Of a stretch of 64,000 nucleotides of DNA, positions 35,101 through 45,012 are shown one piece after another. This stretch comes from Dyadobacter sp. MSC1_007. Its GTDB lineage: Bacteria; Bacteroidota; Bacteroidia; Cytophagales; Spirosomataceae. Location of the stretch: contig NZ_JAMOZL010000017.1 of NCBI RefSeq assembly GCF_023667495.1, positions 1 to 64,000 on the forward strand, written 5' to 3'. Positions within the stretch are counted from its first letter, which is position 1; each line of letters begins with the position of its first letter. The translations under genes were made by a program, and so were the position numbers. The notes under the pieces were generated by a model that was not told the DNA's origin, made no database searches, and was given only the letters and a program-made list of their open reading frames with translations.

Positions 35101-38100
35101 TTAAAATGTCAGTTTAACCCCGCCGGAAAATGTCTTGAACAAAGGATAGGAAGTAATGCCGGAATTGATAGACTCAGGGTCAACATCCTTGATCTTCGAG
35201 AATGTGAACACGTTCGCGCCGCGCAGGTAAATGCGGATACCGCGCGCATTGACGATATTTCCAAGTCTTACCGGCACATTATAAGCCAGCTCCACGTTCT
35301 GGATCTTGAAGAAGCCGCCATCACGAAGCCAGAAATCCGAATTCACAAAGTTGTTGTTGACTTTGTAGTAGGTTAACCGCGGATATTGGCCATCCATATT
35401 GTTCTGCACGAAATTCGAGTAGTTATTGTCGCCCCAGCCGTTCCAGAAGTACTTGTTGGTAAGCGGGATATCGTAAAACGCCCGACCATTGCCAATAGCG
35501 GTCAATTCCAGGTTACGGAACGCCAGCCTGAGGTTTAATGCATATACCAGTCTCGGCGACGTGTGCCCGATCTGACTTTGATCGTTGTCGTCGACCACGC
35601 CATTGTTGTTCGTGTCCTGGTATTTCAGGTCCCCGGCCTGAAGAACGGCGTCGTAAATCTGAGGGACTGTCTTGGTTTCGGCATCGCTGGCGAATTTACC
35701 CATGTAAGTCAGGCCCCAGTAAGCATCGGTCGGTTTGCCGACGGGCCTCTGATAATCGTAGCGGTAGTTCGGTTCATCCCATTTGAGCACCTTGCTGTTC
35801 TGGATCGTCGCATTCCCGCCGAATGAGAACCGGAGCTCGCCAACACGGTCGGTGTACTGCAATGCCGTTTCCAGGCCCATGTTCTTAAGCCGGTTATAGT
35901 TGTACCACGGACGGGCCGTAGAAACACCCGCCACCATCGGGAGCGTATTGACAAGCTGGGACACAATACCATCTCGCAGTTGATTGAAATAGTTGATTTC
36001 AACGGACAGCTTCCGTTTCAGGAACAGACCATCAATACCGATATTGAACTCTTTCCGCTTCTCCCAGGTAAGGTCCGGATTACCTACACGGCCCGGGGAA
36101 GTCCGGTACACAGAGTTGTCGGTATTGCTTCCGAACCACTGGCCGGTCGAGTACGGACCGAATGCGGAACCAGTTGAATTGACGCCCCAACGATCGAGAT
36201 AATAGAACGGCGGCAGAAAGCTCTCGTAACCCAGCACGCCCGCCTCGGCCCTGATCTTGAGATAATCTATCCCTTTTAAACCGGAGAAAAACCCTTCTTC
36301 CGAGATGACCCAGCCCAATCCAGCCGATGGAAACATCGCATAGCGTTTTCCTTTATCGAAACTATAAGTACCCGCGTAATTGAGCACACCCTGCAAGACA
36401 TACTTTTCTTTAAAGGAATACACCCCGGTGAAAACGGCATTCTGTTGCCGCTGAGGCTCCTCCACGCCATTGCGGGACGATTTGGCAATGTAGTAGGTCA
36501 ATCCGGCCTGTACGCTGTGGGCGTCCCAGTTCCGTTCGTAACTCAGGTTTTCATAAACCACAAACCGTTGCGAATAGTAGTCGTGCAGCTTGGCCTGACC
36601 TGCCATGTCCACACCGTCGTGCACTTTCGAAAGGGTGACCGTATCCTGGCCTGACTGCGTTTTAGCCGGGTTCACAATGTATGCGATATAATCTTCCGCT
36701 TTCCCGATGCGAAGGCTGTTAAAGAGGTTGAAACCTGCATAGGTCCTGGATTTCAAACCCGGCACGAGCTCCTTCATATCATATTCAAATGTGATGTTGG
36801 AAGCGCCCGTGCGGCCGGTTTCGGTGTAGTACCCGTTGTGCATCAGGTTGCCGATCGGGTTGGATTTGTAGTTGGAAGATACCCCGTACCACGGCGCTAC
36901 CGGATTGTCCCCGAACGCGGCGTAAACCGGAAATGCGATGGGAGGCGTATTGGTAATGTCGGCGATGGCGGTATTGAATTCCACAAGATCGAGGGCGGTA
37001 TTGGTATTGCCATCCTCGTTCGTAAAATTGGCATTGTAACCGTAGTTTGGCGACCGCCGCAAAGTTAACCCTCCAAAAAAATCAAACTTGACCTTGATAA
37101 GCGGATTGATCTTGATATCCACATTCGAGCGGACGTTGATCCGGTTGTAGTCCGATTTCGCACCTATTTTGTAAATATCCCCCTCTCCATTGTAGCCCAG
37201 ATATGCATTGTACTGTACGGTCTCATTCCCTCCGGTCGACGACAAATTGACCCTCGTGAATGGCTTGGAGTTTTTAAGCATCAGCTGCCGAAAATCCACG
37301 CTGGGCCGGTATAAATTGTACGGATCGTTTTTGGCATATTGCGCAATATCGTTTTCATTATAAAGCGGGGAAAGGCCGCTGTTGGCCCTGGCGGTATTGT
37401 TCAACTGCGCATAGCCTGCACCCGATGCCCAGCCCGGAAAGCGGTCGATCACGCTCACGCCCTGTTCCGCGTTCACATTCATCACGCGTTCGTGTACTTT
37501 CCCTCTTTTTGTTTTAATATAAATAATGCCGTCAGCACCCCGTGGGCCGAGCATCGCCTTTCCGACAATGTCCTTAATGATTGTCACTGTTTCAATTTCC
37601 TGCGGATCGATGGGCATTTCGGTGATGTCGGTCGGGATATCGTCGATAATGAAAATGGGACTGCGGCCGCGCATCGCGATACCGATCTTCTCCGTGATCC
37701 TGAAATTCCCGAGTTCTTCCTCTGCTGTAAGTCCCGGCGAGCCGTCGCGCTCCAATACTTCCAGGCCATTAACAATCCCGGCAAATGCATTGCGGAGGTC
37801 GTTGGTAGGATATTTTTCAAGATCGGCGGTTTTCAGGGTCACATAACTGCCCGTCGCGAGGCGTTTGGGAATACTCATGAAAGGCATAGGCACCGCGTCG
37901 TCGGGCGTAGAGAAGAGTTTGGCTTTCTTCAATTCCACCACGCTATTTTTCGCGATATCACCCACAAGCGAAACCGATTTACTGTAACCATAAGACGAAA
38001 CCGTCACGAAATCTTCCGGCAACGCCTTAAATTCAAAATCGCCGCTTTCGTTGGTTTCAGCATGAATTTGTCCCTCCCCAACCACAATGGAAGCATTGGG

Positions 38101-38259
38101 AATAGGGTTTCCTTCCTCGTCAGTCACTTTTACAGTCACATTGACCGGCTTTTGTTTCTTGGCTGTCTGGGCAAAAGCGCTCCCGCCAACCAGCAAGCAT
38201 GCAATGATCAGACTGACCACCCCCTGCCCGATATAATGCATTTTTATCTTCATAATCAT
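35101..38259 (-). CDS. Divergent SusC-like TonB-dependent transporter without canonical TonB-box stretch
   Basis: This 1052-residue protein starts at the ATG at 38259 (ATG ATT ATG), with signal peptide VVSLIIACLLVGGSAFAQ. An Ig/carboxypeptidase-regulatory-like domain follows (VKVTDEEGNPIPNASIVVGE). The usual VVVGYGTQ-type stretch is absent; in its place is LFSTPDDAVPMPFMSIPKRL. The plug is recognisable but altered (AMRGRSPIFIIDDIPTDITE, IKDIVGKAMLGPRGADGIIY), and the barrel ends in SGGVKLTF. The pairing with SusD at 33294 shows it is a SusC-type transporter. How TonB engages it is open. Confidence 0.88.
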   Translation of the reverse strand: MIMKIKMHYIGQGVVSLIIACLLVGGSAFAQTAKKQKPVNVTVKVTDEEGNPIPNASIVVGEGQIHAETNESGDFEFKALPEDFVTVSSYGYSKSVSLVGDIAKNSVVELKKAKLFSTPDDAVPMPFMSIPKRLATGSYVTLKTADLEKYPTNDLRNAFAGIVNGLEVLERDGSPGLTAEEELGNFRITEKIGIAMRGRSPIFIIDDIPTDITEMPIDPQEIETVTIIKDIVGKAMLGPRGADGIIYIKTKRGKVHERVMNVNAEQGVSVIDRFPGWASGAGYAQLNNTARANSGLSPLYNENDIAQYAKNDPYNLYRPSVDFRQLMLKNSKPFTRVNLSSTGGNETVQYNAYLGYNGEGDIYKIGAKSDYNRINVRSNVDIKINPLIKVKFDFFGGLTLRRSPNYGYNANFTNEDGNTNTALDLVEFNTAIADITNTPPIAFPVYAAFGDNPVAPWYGVSSNYKSNPIGNLMHNGYYTETGRTGASNITFEYDMKELVPGLKSRTYAGFNLFNSLRIGKAEDYIAYIVNPAKTQSGQDTVTLSKVHDGVDMAGQAKLHDYYSQRFVVYENLSYERNWDAHSVQAGLTYYIAKSSRNGVEEPQRQQNAVFTGVYSFKEKYVLQGVLNYAGTYSFDKGKRYAMFPSAGLGWVISEEGFFSGLKGIDYLKIRAEAGVLGYESFLPPFYYLDRWGVNSTGSAFGPYSTGQWFGSNTDNSVYRTSPGRVGNPDLTWEKRKEFNIGIDGLFLKRKLSVEINYFNQLRDGIVSQLVNTLPMVAGVSTARPWYNYNRLKNMGLETALQYTDRVGELRFSFGGNATIQNSKVLKWDEPNYRYDYQRPVGKPTDAYWGLTYMGKFASDAETKTVPQIYDAVLQAGDLKYQDTNNNGVVDDNDQSQIGHTSPRLVYALNLRLAFRNLELTAIGNGRAFYDIPLTNKYFWNGWGDNNYSNFVQNNMDGQYPRLTYYKVNNNFVNSDFWLRDGGFFKIQNVELAYNVPVRLGNIVNARGIRIYLRGANVFTFSKIKDVDPESINSGITSYPLFKTFSGGVKLTF

Positions 38260-38276
38260 CAGTTGAAAGAGTGAGG

Positions 38277-40124
38277 TTACCAAACTTCGTTGGCGACGAA
38301 ATTTTTCATCTTGTACATATCCTCCGTATTGAAAGGCAGGTAGTACATGGCTTCTTTCCAGCGCGTCTGGCGGTCGGCCGACATCGGCATCCGGGTGTAT
38401 TTAAAACCCGTCGGGTAAGCACTGCTCACAGGCACCTTCTCCACATCCATCCGGAAAAGTGTGCCGCCCATGGCTTTGGGAGCATCTTTCCAGCGGCGGA
38501 TGTCGTGGTAGTAATGTCCTCCTTCAAAGCACAGTTCGATGGTCCGCTCATTTTTGATCCTCTCCCGAAGCTTGTCCTTGGAGTTTGCAAACGCCTGCAA
38601 CACATTAGGCATACCTGCCCGTGTACGGATGCGGTTGAGCGCCTGCAAGGCAGTCATGGAAGCGCCCGGCGCCGATCCGTTGGGTCCATACGCCTCGTTG
38701 GCCGCTTCGGCATAATTGAGATACAGTTCCCCAAGTCTGATTAATGGGTCGGTATACTGAGGCGTTGTTTTGTTATTGACACTCTGCTCGCCCCAGGTTT
38801 TGCGCTCGTAGTAGCCTGTGCGCGTGATACCTGCATAGGATTGGTCCAGCAGCTGGCCGTAGACTGCGGCACCATCTTTGGTTTCGTAGTAAATCTTGGC
38901 ATTACCATAACCCGGCACCGGTGCGGTATTATAGATGATATCGATGTAAAAACGCGGGTCGCGGTCCTTGTACGGATCCTGCTCGTTATAATGTCCGGCT
39001 GCTGCCGCTGCCTGGCGATCAGCAAGCGTGCTCAGCGGCTCGCCCCATTTGGTTTCAAATTTGTCGACCGTATTCTGGGTGGGGCATTCACCGGACCAGC
39101 CCGTTTTGCCGCCACCGAACACTCCGTTCATCTGTCCGTTCAAATCGCCATTGTTGTAGGCTTTGGTACCTGCATACCAGGCCCATAACTGCTCGTTGGA
39201 ATAGGTGGTGCCTATGTAGTTCTTTTTGTAATCGTCCAGTGAAAGCAAATCGTAACCGTGCTTTTCCGCGATCTGAATTGCTTCCCAGTTGGCCTGTGCG
39301 GCTGCCTGCCAGTCGGCATTACCGAGCTCGTTATTCAGCGGACTTGCTGCATAGAGCAAAGCCCTTGCCTTAAATGCCTTCGCTGCTACGCCGGTCGGGC
39401 GCTTTTGTTCCGGGTTGTTCAAATGCCCTGTCACCCCAGGGCCGGGATCGCGGCGCATTAAGTCGGCTTGCTCGAAATAGGCAGCCGCGCTGTCCATATC
39501 CATCGCAATGCGGATCAGCGTTTCATGTTTCGATAGTCTCGCAATATCCCATTCATCATCCACACCGATCACCTTGGTGATGTATGGCATGGGGCCCCAT
39601 AAGCGAAAAAGTTCGAAATGCGCGAACGCCCGGATGAAATGGGCTTGTCCTTTGAAATCATTGATATCCACCGGACTGGCGTCTTTCAGCATGCCGATAT
39701 TTTTCAGCGACATGTTACAAATCCGGATGATCGAAAACATCGACCCCAGAATCGGGCGTCGGGACGGATCGTAGGTCATTTTGTTGATAATGGCTGAAAT
39801 CTGACCGCTTTTAATCACCTGGGCATCCATCACACGCCCCATATCGCTCATGTCTGTGAGCGCTTCCATGGTGTATTTCTGGTCCCAAAAATCAAAATAG
39901 AGCGAATAGGCATTCTTGATATTGTAAGCGCGCCAGGTAGTGCCGTCCAGCTTATTACCCTCGTAAATGGAGTCAAAGAATTTTTTAAAGTTTTCGTATT
40001 TCGAGAAAACATCAGCATCTGTGAGTCCCGATTCCGGCGCTTTGTTCAGATAATCCTCTACACAGGAAGTCAAAAGCAAAATGAGCAGCAGCGGTACGGA
40101 CAGTATCGTAGTAAATCTTTTCAT
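38277..40124 (-). CDS. RagB/SusD family lipoprotein (first pair of the operon)
   Basis: This 615-residue lipoprotein has a lipobox (LTSC, Cys21) and SusD-type organisation. Visible blocks are FKGQAHFIRAFAHFELFRLW, the mid-region RLGELYLNYAEAANEAYGPN, ALNRIRTRAGMPNVL and ERTIELCFEGGHYYHDIRRW with MYYLPFNTEDMYKMKNFV. It lies 15 nt after the STN-bearing SusC and 17 nt before the next SusC, so two SusC/SusD pairs are joined in one transcript. Confidence 0.93.
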   Translation of the reverse strand: MKRFTTILSVPLLLILLLTSCVEDYLNKAPESGLTDADVFSKYENFKKFFDSIYEGNKLDGTTWRAYNIKNAYSLYFDFWDQKYTMEALTDMSDMGRVMDAQVIKSGQISAIINKMTYDPSRRPILGSMFSIIRICNMSLKNIGMLKDASPVDINDFKGQAHFIRAFAHFELFRLWGPMPYITKVIGVDDEWDIARLSKHETLIRIAMDMDSAAAYFEQADLMRRDPGPGVTGHLNNPEQKRPTGVAAKAFKARALLYAASPLNNELGNADWQAAAQANWEAIQIAEKHGYDLLSLDDYKKNYIGTTYSNEQLWAWYAGTKAYNNGDLNGQMNGVFGGGKTGWSGECPTQNTVDKFETKWGEPLSTLADRQAAAAAGHYNEQDPYKDRDPRFYIDIIYNTAPVPGYGNAKIYYETKDGAAVYGQLLDQSYAGITRTGYYERKTWGEQSVNNKTTPQYTDPLIRLGELYLNYAEAANEAYGPNGSAPGASMTALQALNRIRTRAGMPNVLQAFANSKDKLRERIKNERTIELCFEGGHYYHDIRRWKDAPKAMGGTLFRMDVEKVPVSSAYPTGFKYTRMPMSADRQTRWKEAMYYLPFNTEDMYKMKNFVANEVW

Positions 40125-40139
40125 CGTCTTTTGTTTGGA

Positions 40140-43100
40140 TTAAAATGCAGCTTTGATGGCAAACTTGACACTCGACATCTGAGGATAAAATCCCTGGTTA
40201 AAGTCCTTCCGCTCCGGGTCGCCCTCGATGAGCTTGGTGAAAGTCCAGAGGTTGTTGCCGGTTACGAAAAACACCAGATTGGAAGTACCGATAATGCGTC
40301 GCAACAACTTGGAATTGAATGTATAAGCGACATAAACCTCCCTCAATCTCAGGTAGTTCGAATTCCGCCAGAAACGATCTTTTACCATGATGTCAAAACC
40401 CCTGTCGGCTTCTCCGCCACCCCAGAAGAGGTTGTCGGTGCTTCCGCCACCCGAGTAATGCAGCGTCGCGTGCTTGGCGCCGGGATTGGTAGGTGTCCAG
40501 TAGTCGAGCTGGGAGGCGTGTACCCGCCAGTCGCCTTTGATAAACTCAACTTCATATGGCTGATTGAACTCGACATATTTGCCGACATTTCCCTGGAACA
40601 TGAAATTGAAATCGAACTTTTTGAATGAGAACCCGGCAGAGAAGGAATAGGTAATGGGTGGGTAATCGGAACCCGGGATGGGGTATTTGTCGAGATTTGA
40701 AATCTTGCCATCGGCATTATAATCGAGGTATTTATAATCCCCTACATTCAATTTATAGAGATCGATCGCCGATACATTGTTGTGAATGTCGTCCACCGAA
40801 GTATAATAACCTGTGCCGGTAAGCTCTACACCGCTCAGCTGAGCGCCCAGCGGTTTGCCGGCTGCCTTTTGATAGTCGTATGCATAAGGAAGGTCATCTT
40901 TAAAAATGATCCGGTTTTCGTTAAACCCGAATATCCCCTTTACAAAATAATTAAGCCCTGCGGCAGTGTTGTTGCGGTATTCCAATTCCAGCTCGATCCC
41001 GTGCTTTTTCAGGCTGCCCAGGTTCAGCTCTTTGAACGAGTTACCCACCATCATGGTCACACTTTGCGGTTTCAGGAGCATTTTCTGGCGGTGCTCATCG
41101 AAGAAATCGACACCAAAAGTGAATGTGTCGTTCCAAAGTCCGAGTTCGATACCGAAATCGCGCTTACGCGCTTCCTCCCATTGCGAAACCAGGTTCGGGC
41201 CAAGATCTTCTCGGATATAGCCCAGGTTGTCCTTGAAATATTCGCTCAAATAAAGCCAACGGTTGTCGGCAATATCGCTACCCACTTTCCCATCAGAATA
41301 GCGCAGTTTCAACTTACTGATCCAGGGTACTTTATTTTTCATGAACTTCTCTTCTGAAACCAGCCAGCCGACGGCACCTGATGGGAAGAACCCATATCGC
41401 TTGCCTGGCGCGAAACGTTCGGAACCCGTATAGCCTACATTGACCTCCAACATATATTTCCCTGCATAGTCGTACGTACCCCTACCTACGAGACCCTGGT
41501 TATAGTAAGGAAATTCGATCGTTTTGTCTTTTTGCTGACGGTTTGCGAGCACCAGCCCGGTTACATTATGCTTGCCGAAAGACCGGTTGTAGCTGGCCGA
41601 TAATTCGTAGTAAAAGTCTTTGTAATAATCATTTTCCAACTCACCTACATTGATATCCAGCGGCCCCTGTTGAAAAACTTCATTGCCCTGCCCGGAACGG
41701 AACCAGGGATTTTCCTCGGTGCCAATCTTGTCATAATTCAGCTGGTATTGCGGAAAAGTGTAGGTCGCGGTGAGGGAGCGGTTCCTGTAATAAGTACTTA
41801 CCGAAACCTTTCCCTTCACCGAAAGCCCTTTTGTAATAAAATCCAGGTTCTGGGCAAGGATCAGATCCGTAAAAAGCTTCGAATCCAGGTACCTGTTAAA
41901 TGATCCCTGGTTCATCGAGGTGTAAGGATTTCCGGTAAACTCACCGAAATTCATAGCCAATCGGTCGCCGCTGTCATTCGGGTAGTCCGGATCGGGCACC
42001 TGTTCGAGCACCCAGGCAGGGAAGTAAGCAGGGTACCGCGAAGGTCCTGTCGAATACAGGTTCCGCCAGGGATTATCGGTCGGCTGGTTCTTGATCCCGG
42101 TCTCCCCTCCCACGTTCAGTGACAATATAGTATTTTGGGTCAGGTTAAAATCGATGTTTGTCCGGTAATTGAAGCGATTGTACCAGTAGCGCGTATCATC
42201 ATAGCCTTTGTGGTAAGCCTTAAAAAAATCGCCCTGATAGGCATAACCCAGCGATGCAAAATACTTGATGAAATTAGTGCCTCCCGATACATTGAAATTC
42301 GCATTTGCATTGGTAGCAAATGGTTTGGTCATCGTATCGAACCAGTCCACGTCCGGATAACGCAGGCCATTCAGCGGCGTAGACGGGCTTTTGTATTCGT
42401 TTAATGCATTTTGTGGAATGAGGTCGGTGAATTGCTGGCCGTTCATCAAAGCCATATTGTACATCGTCATCGTTTTGTATGAACTGATATGATCGGGAAT
42501 GCGCGTGGCTTTCGACAGACCATACGAGGCCGTAAAATCCAGCTTTGGCTTTCCGATCGTTCCCCGCTTGGTGGTCACAATAATCACCCCGTTGGCACCT
42601 TTGGCACCGAAAACAGCCGTCGCGGAAGCGTCCTTCAAGACCGAGATCGTCGCGATCTCGTTGGGGTCCATATCCCGGAAATCCCTTTCGACACCATCCA
42701 CCATGACCAGTGGCTGCGAACCGTTCCAGCTCGACAAGCCCCGGATGATGATCTCGGAATGGTCGCTTCCGGGCTCCCCGCTTTGCTGCATCGTAAGCAC
42801 ACCCGAAAGCTTGCCTGCAAGGGCATTCGTAACGTTGGAAGTTCCCGACCGCATCAGGGCCTTATTGTCTACCTGGGCAATCGCCCCCACGACACTTTCC
42901 TTGCGCTGGGTGCCATAGCCTACCACCATTACTTCCTCCAATGCCTTGCTCTCAGGCACCAACTTCACGTCCAGCGACTTGCGGCCTGCCACCTGGATTT
43001 CCTGCGAAACATATCCTATATAACTGAATACCAACACAGAAGCATTGTTGGTAACCGTAATTTTGTATTTACCATCCGTGTCGGTCGAAAGCCCGTTGAG

Positions 43101-43712
43101 GGTGCCTTTCTCGACCACATTCACACCAGGCAATCCAGCCCCGTTTTCATCTTTCACTACGCCCGTTACCGTAACCGCGAGCGCCGACAGGCTGTTATCC
43201 ATCACCTGTTTGAGCCTGTTGGCGTGGTAGGCTTCGGCATCGCCCGACCATATTTCGGGTTTCCCTCCGGCCGAAGTTTTAAATACGGCACTACCATTGA
43301 GTATTTCGGTTACCGCATGCTTTTTCGCATTAGAAACATAAATAGTCTCGTTTACGCGGCTGAAACTCAGGCTCGTTTCCCTGGAAATGTGCCTGAGCAA
43401 TTTGCCGACGCTGGCCTGAGGGAAATTCAGGTCTATCTTTTTGTTTTTGACGAGCTTCTGGTCGTACTGGAAATTGAAATTGGTTTTGTCATTGATCACC
43501 ACAAAGGCATCTTCCAGCGGCACATTGCGCAGATCGATGGAAATGAAGATCTTCTCAATGCTTTGATCCTGGGCAATACCGTCGGAGGCCGTCAGTATCC
43601 CAGCAAAAATGCATTGCAAAATCGTCCCGATTACGGCATACCTTGACATCGCTACAATTTGTCGTAGTAGTTTATATTGCATATTTTTGATCGTTTTGAA
43701 TTTCACGTTCAT
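40140..43712 (-). CDS. SusC family transporter with STN signalling domain
   Basis: This 1190-residue TonB-dependent transporter carries an N-terminal secretin/TonB short domain (STN, about 55-127: FISIDLRNVPLEDAF, FQYDQKLVKNKKIDLNF). That domain contacts a FecR-type anti-sigma protein. It is followed by a regulatory Ig-like domain (VTGVVKDENGAGLPGVNVVE), the TonB-box-like EVMVVGYGTQRKESVVGAIA, a plug (GEPGSDHSEIIIRGLSSWNG) and a barrel ending in FYPQMSSVKFAIKAAF. The FecR and ECF sigma genes lie directly upstream on the same strand, so it is both importer and sensor. Confidence 0.93.
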   Translation of the reverse strand: MNVKFKTIKNMQYKLLRQIVAMSRYAVIGTILQCIFAGILTASDGIAQDQSIEKIFISIDLRNVPLEDAFVVINDKTNFNFQYDQKLVKNKKIDLNFPQASVGKLLRHISRETSLSFSRVNETIYVSNAKKHAVTEILNGSAVFKTSAGGKPEIWSGDAEAYHANRLKQVMDNSLSALAVTVTGVVKDENGAGLPGVNVVEKGTLNGLSTDTDGKYKITVTNNASVLVFSYIGYVSQEIQVAGRKSLDVKLVPESKALEEVMVVGYGTQRKESVVGAIAQVDNKALMRSGTSNVTNALAGKLSGVLTMQQSGEPGSDHSEIIIRGLSSWNGSQPLVMVDGVERDFRDMDPNEIATISVLKDASATAVFGAKGANGVIIVTTKRGTIGKPKLDFTASYGLSKATRIPDHISSYKTMTMYNMALMNGQQFTDLIPQNALNEYKSPSTPLNGLRYPDVDWFDTMTKPFATNANANFNVSGGTNFIKYFASLGYAYQGDFFKAYHKGYDDTRYWYNRFNYRTNIDFNLTQNTILSLNVGGETGIKNQPTDNPWRNLYSTGPSRYPAYFPAWVLEQVPDPDYPNDSGDRLAMNFGEFTGNPYTSMNQGSFNRYLDSKLFTDLILAQNLDFITKGLSVKGKVSVSTYYRNRSLTATYTFPQYQLNYDKIGTEENPWFRSGQGNEVFQQGPLDINVGELENDYYKDFYYELSASYNRSFGKHNVTGLVLANRQQKDKTIEFPYYNQGLVGRGTYDYAGKYMLEVNVGYTGSERFAPGKRYGFFPSGAVGWLVSEEKFMKNKVPWISKLKLRYSDGKVGSDIADNRWLYLSEYFKDNLGYIREDLGPNLVSQWEEARKRDFGIELGLWNDTFTFGVDFFDEHRQKMLLKPQSVTMMVGNSFKELNLGSLKKHGIELELEYRNNTAAGLNYFVKGIFGFNENRIIFKDDLPYAYDYQKAAGKPLGAQLSGVELTGTGYYTSVDDIHNNVSAIDLYKLNVGDYKYLDYNADGKISNLDKYPIPGSDYPPITYSFSAGFSFKKFDFNFMFQGNVGKYVEFNQPYEVEFIKGDWRVHASQLDYWTPTNPGAKHATLHYSGGGSTDNLFWGGGEADRGFDIMVKDRFWRNSNYLRLREVYVAYTFNSKLLRRIIGTSNLVFFVTGNNLWTFTKLIEGDPERKDFNQGFYPQMSSVKFAIKAAF

Positions 43713-43774
43713 AACTCGTGACTTTCTCCGTTACCTGATTGAGCGCCAACTCTTAGCACGGAAAGTCACATCGG

Positions 43775-43800
43775 ACCGGTAAGCAGCAATGGTTACCGGT
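43775..43800. promoter_or_regulatory. Inverted repeat in the FecR-SusC gap
   Basis: ACCGGTAA (43775-43782) and TTACCGGT (43793-43800) form a perfect 8-bp stem with a 10-nt loop. A T-run (TCTTTTTT) follows on the plus strand, opposite to the direction of transcription here. It therefore does not look like a terminator for this operon, but it could be a leader hairpin or binding site 63-88 nt before SusC. Confidence 0.45.
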
Positions 43801-43840
43801 TCTTTTTTAGCTGGTATTGGAATGCATAGGCTGCTTCTGA

Positions 43841-44896
43841 TTAATGAAGGTTTACAATATCGTTGTTGACTTTATAGGAAAACCGGCCGGGGTAGCTCAT
43901 CACGCCGAGAATATATTCTAATGGTTTGTTCTGGAATTTGCCGCTGAAACGCCAGTCTGCGTCCATTCTGACGTTACCCGCGATCTTGAATTTCACGCCG
44001 TACCATCTTTCCAGCTTGACAATCGTGGAGGCGAAGTCCGATTTCTGAAAATAGAGCATGCCGTCCTTCCAGCCGATCTGATCTTTTTCGTCATAAGTAC
44101 TCACCGTCAGCTCGCCAGCTTCCTTCTCGAAAGTAGCCATTTCACTTTTTGTGAGGCATACGCTCGTTTTTTCAGTTTCGGAGCCGATTGATGCATTCAC
44201 TTTGACCTTTCCCTCCACCACCGCGATCTGCACAGCCCCATTTTCGGGATATGCGCGAACATTGAATGACGTCCCGAGCACTTTTGTGGTTACTTCGCCG
44301 GTACGGATTACAAACGGGGCCTTTTCATTGCGCACTACATCAAAAAAAGCTTCTCCGGTGAGGCTAACCTCGCGGATGTCCTTTTCAAATTCTTTTGGAT
44401 AAGAAATGACGGAACCTGCATTCAGCATGACTTTGGTACCATCCGGGAGGACGAGCTTGCGTTGCTGCCCGTTGGCCGTTTTCTGCTCTACCGCCGACGC
44501 TGCAATAGTCTTGTCCTGCTTCGCGGCAAAATAGCGGTTGGCAAAGAAAATCGCTCCGAGTACCAGGCAGGCCGCAGCCAGCAATTTGAATATCCTGGCA
44601 AAACCAGACAGCTTTCTGCCTTCCTCAGTTTGAATGGATGGTGAAGAGGCCATGGAGGATTCCAGGCGTTTCCATTGCTGCTCAATATCGTAGGCAGGCA
44701 CGGATTGCCCTTGAAAACTGATCGCGAGAACAATTTTCCTGGCTTTTTCAATTTCAGGATGGCGGGATGGGTTGGCTAGCAGCCAGCTTTCCCATAGATG
44801 GTCATTTTCGGGGGCGGTGCCGTTCAGCCAGGCACGAAAATCGTCGTCGAGGACAAAGTCCTTGTAGCCAAACCGGTCGTATTTGTGCGCTTCCAA
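43841..44896 (-). CDS. FecR family anti-sigma factor
   Basis: This 351-residue inner-membrane regulator has a cytoplasmic sigma-binding segment (about 1-105), a membrane helix (LLAAACLVLGAIFFANRYF, ~109-127) and a periplasmic FecR domain (RKLVLPDGTKVMLNAGSVIS, FVIRTGEVTTKVLGTSFNV). A C-terminal DUF4974/STN-like part closes it (TIVKLERWYGVKFKIAGN, YILGVMSYPGRFSYKVN). It binds the ECF sigma encoded just upstream and receives the signal from the STN domain of the SusC downstream. The only start before the conserved N-terminus is TTG at 44896. Confidence 0.92.
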   Translation of the reverse strand: MEAHKYDRFGYKDFVLDDDFRAWLNGTAPENDHLWESWLLANPSRHPEIEKARKIVLAISFQGQSVPAYDIEQQWKRLESSMASSPSIQTEEGRKLSGFARIFKLLAAACLVLGAIFFANRYFAAKQDKTIAASAVEQKTANGQQRKLVLPDGTKVMLNAGSVISYPKEFEKDIREVSLTGEAFFDVVRNEKAPFVIRTGEVTTKVLGTSFNVRAYPENGAVQIAVVEGKVKVNASIGSETEKTSVCLTKSEMATFEKEAGELTVSTYDEKDQIGWKDGMLYFQKSDFASTIVKLERWYGVKFKIAGNVRMDADWRFSGKFQNKPLEYILGVMSYPGRFSYKVNNDIVNLH

Positions 44897-45012
44897 TAGG
44901 ATAATATTTATTCTTTACTTTAATAAAGCCAGAACAAATACGGAGTGACCCTCGACCGATGAATTTTTTTCTAAAAATTTTTACATTCTATTCAAACAAC
45001 TTCTTACCTACC

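Noticed and set aside
37339-38274. Open frame of 311 codons on the plus strand opposite the divergent SusC
   Set aside because: It is rich in His, Arg and Val as expected of an antisense frame; the minus-strand SusC frame carries all recognisable features.
42489-43646. Open frame of 385 codons on the plus strand inside the STN-SusC gene
   Set aside because: It is antisense to a full-length SusC with clear domains, its protein shows no recognisable motif, and similar long shadows occur opposite other SusC/SusD genes.
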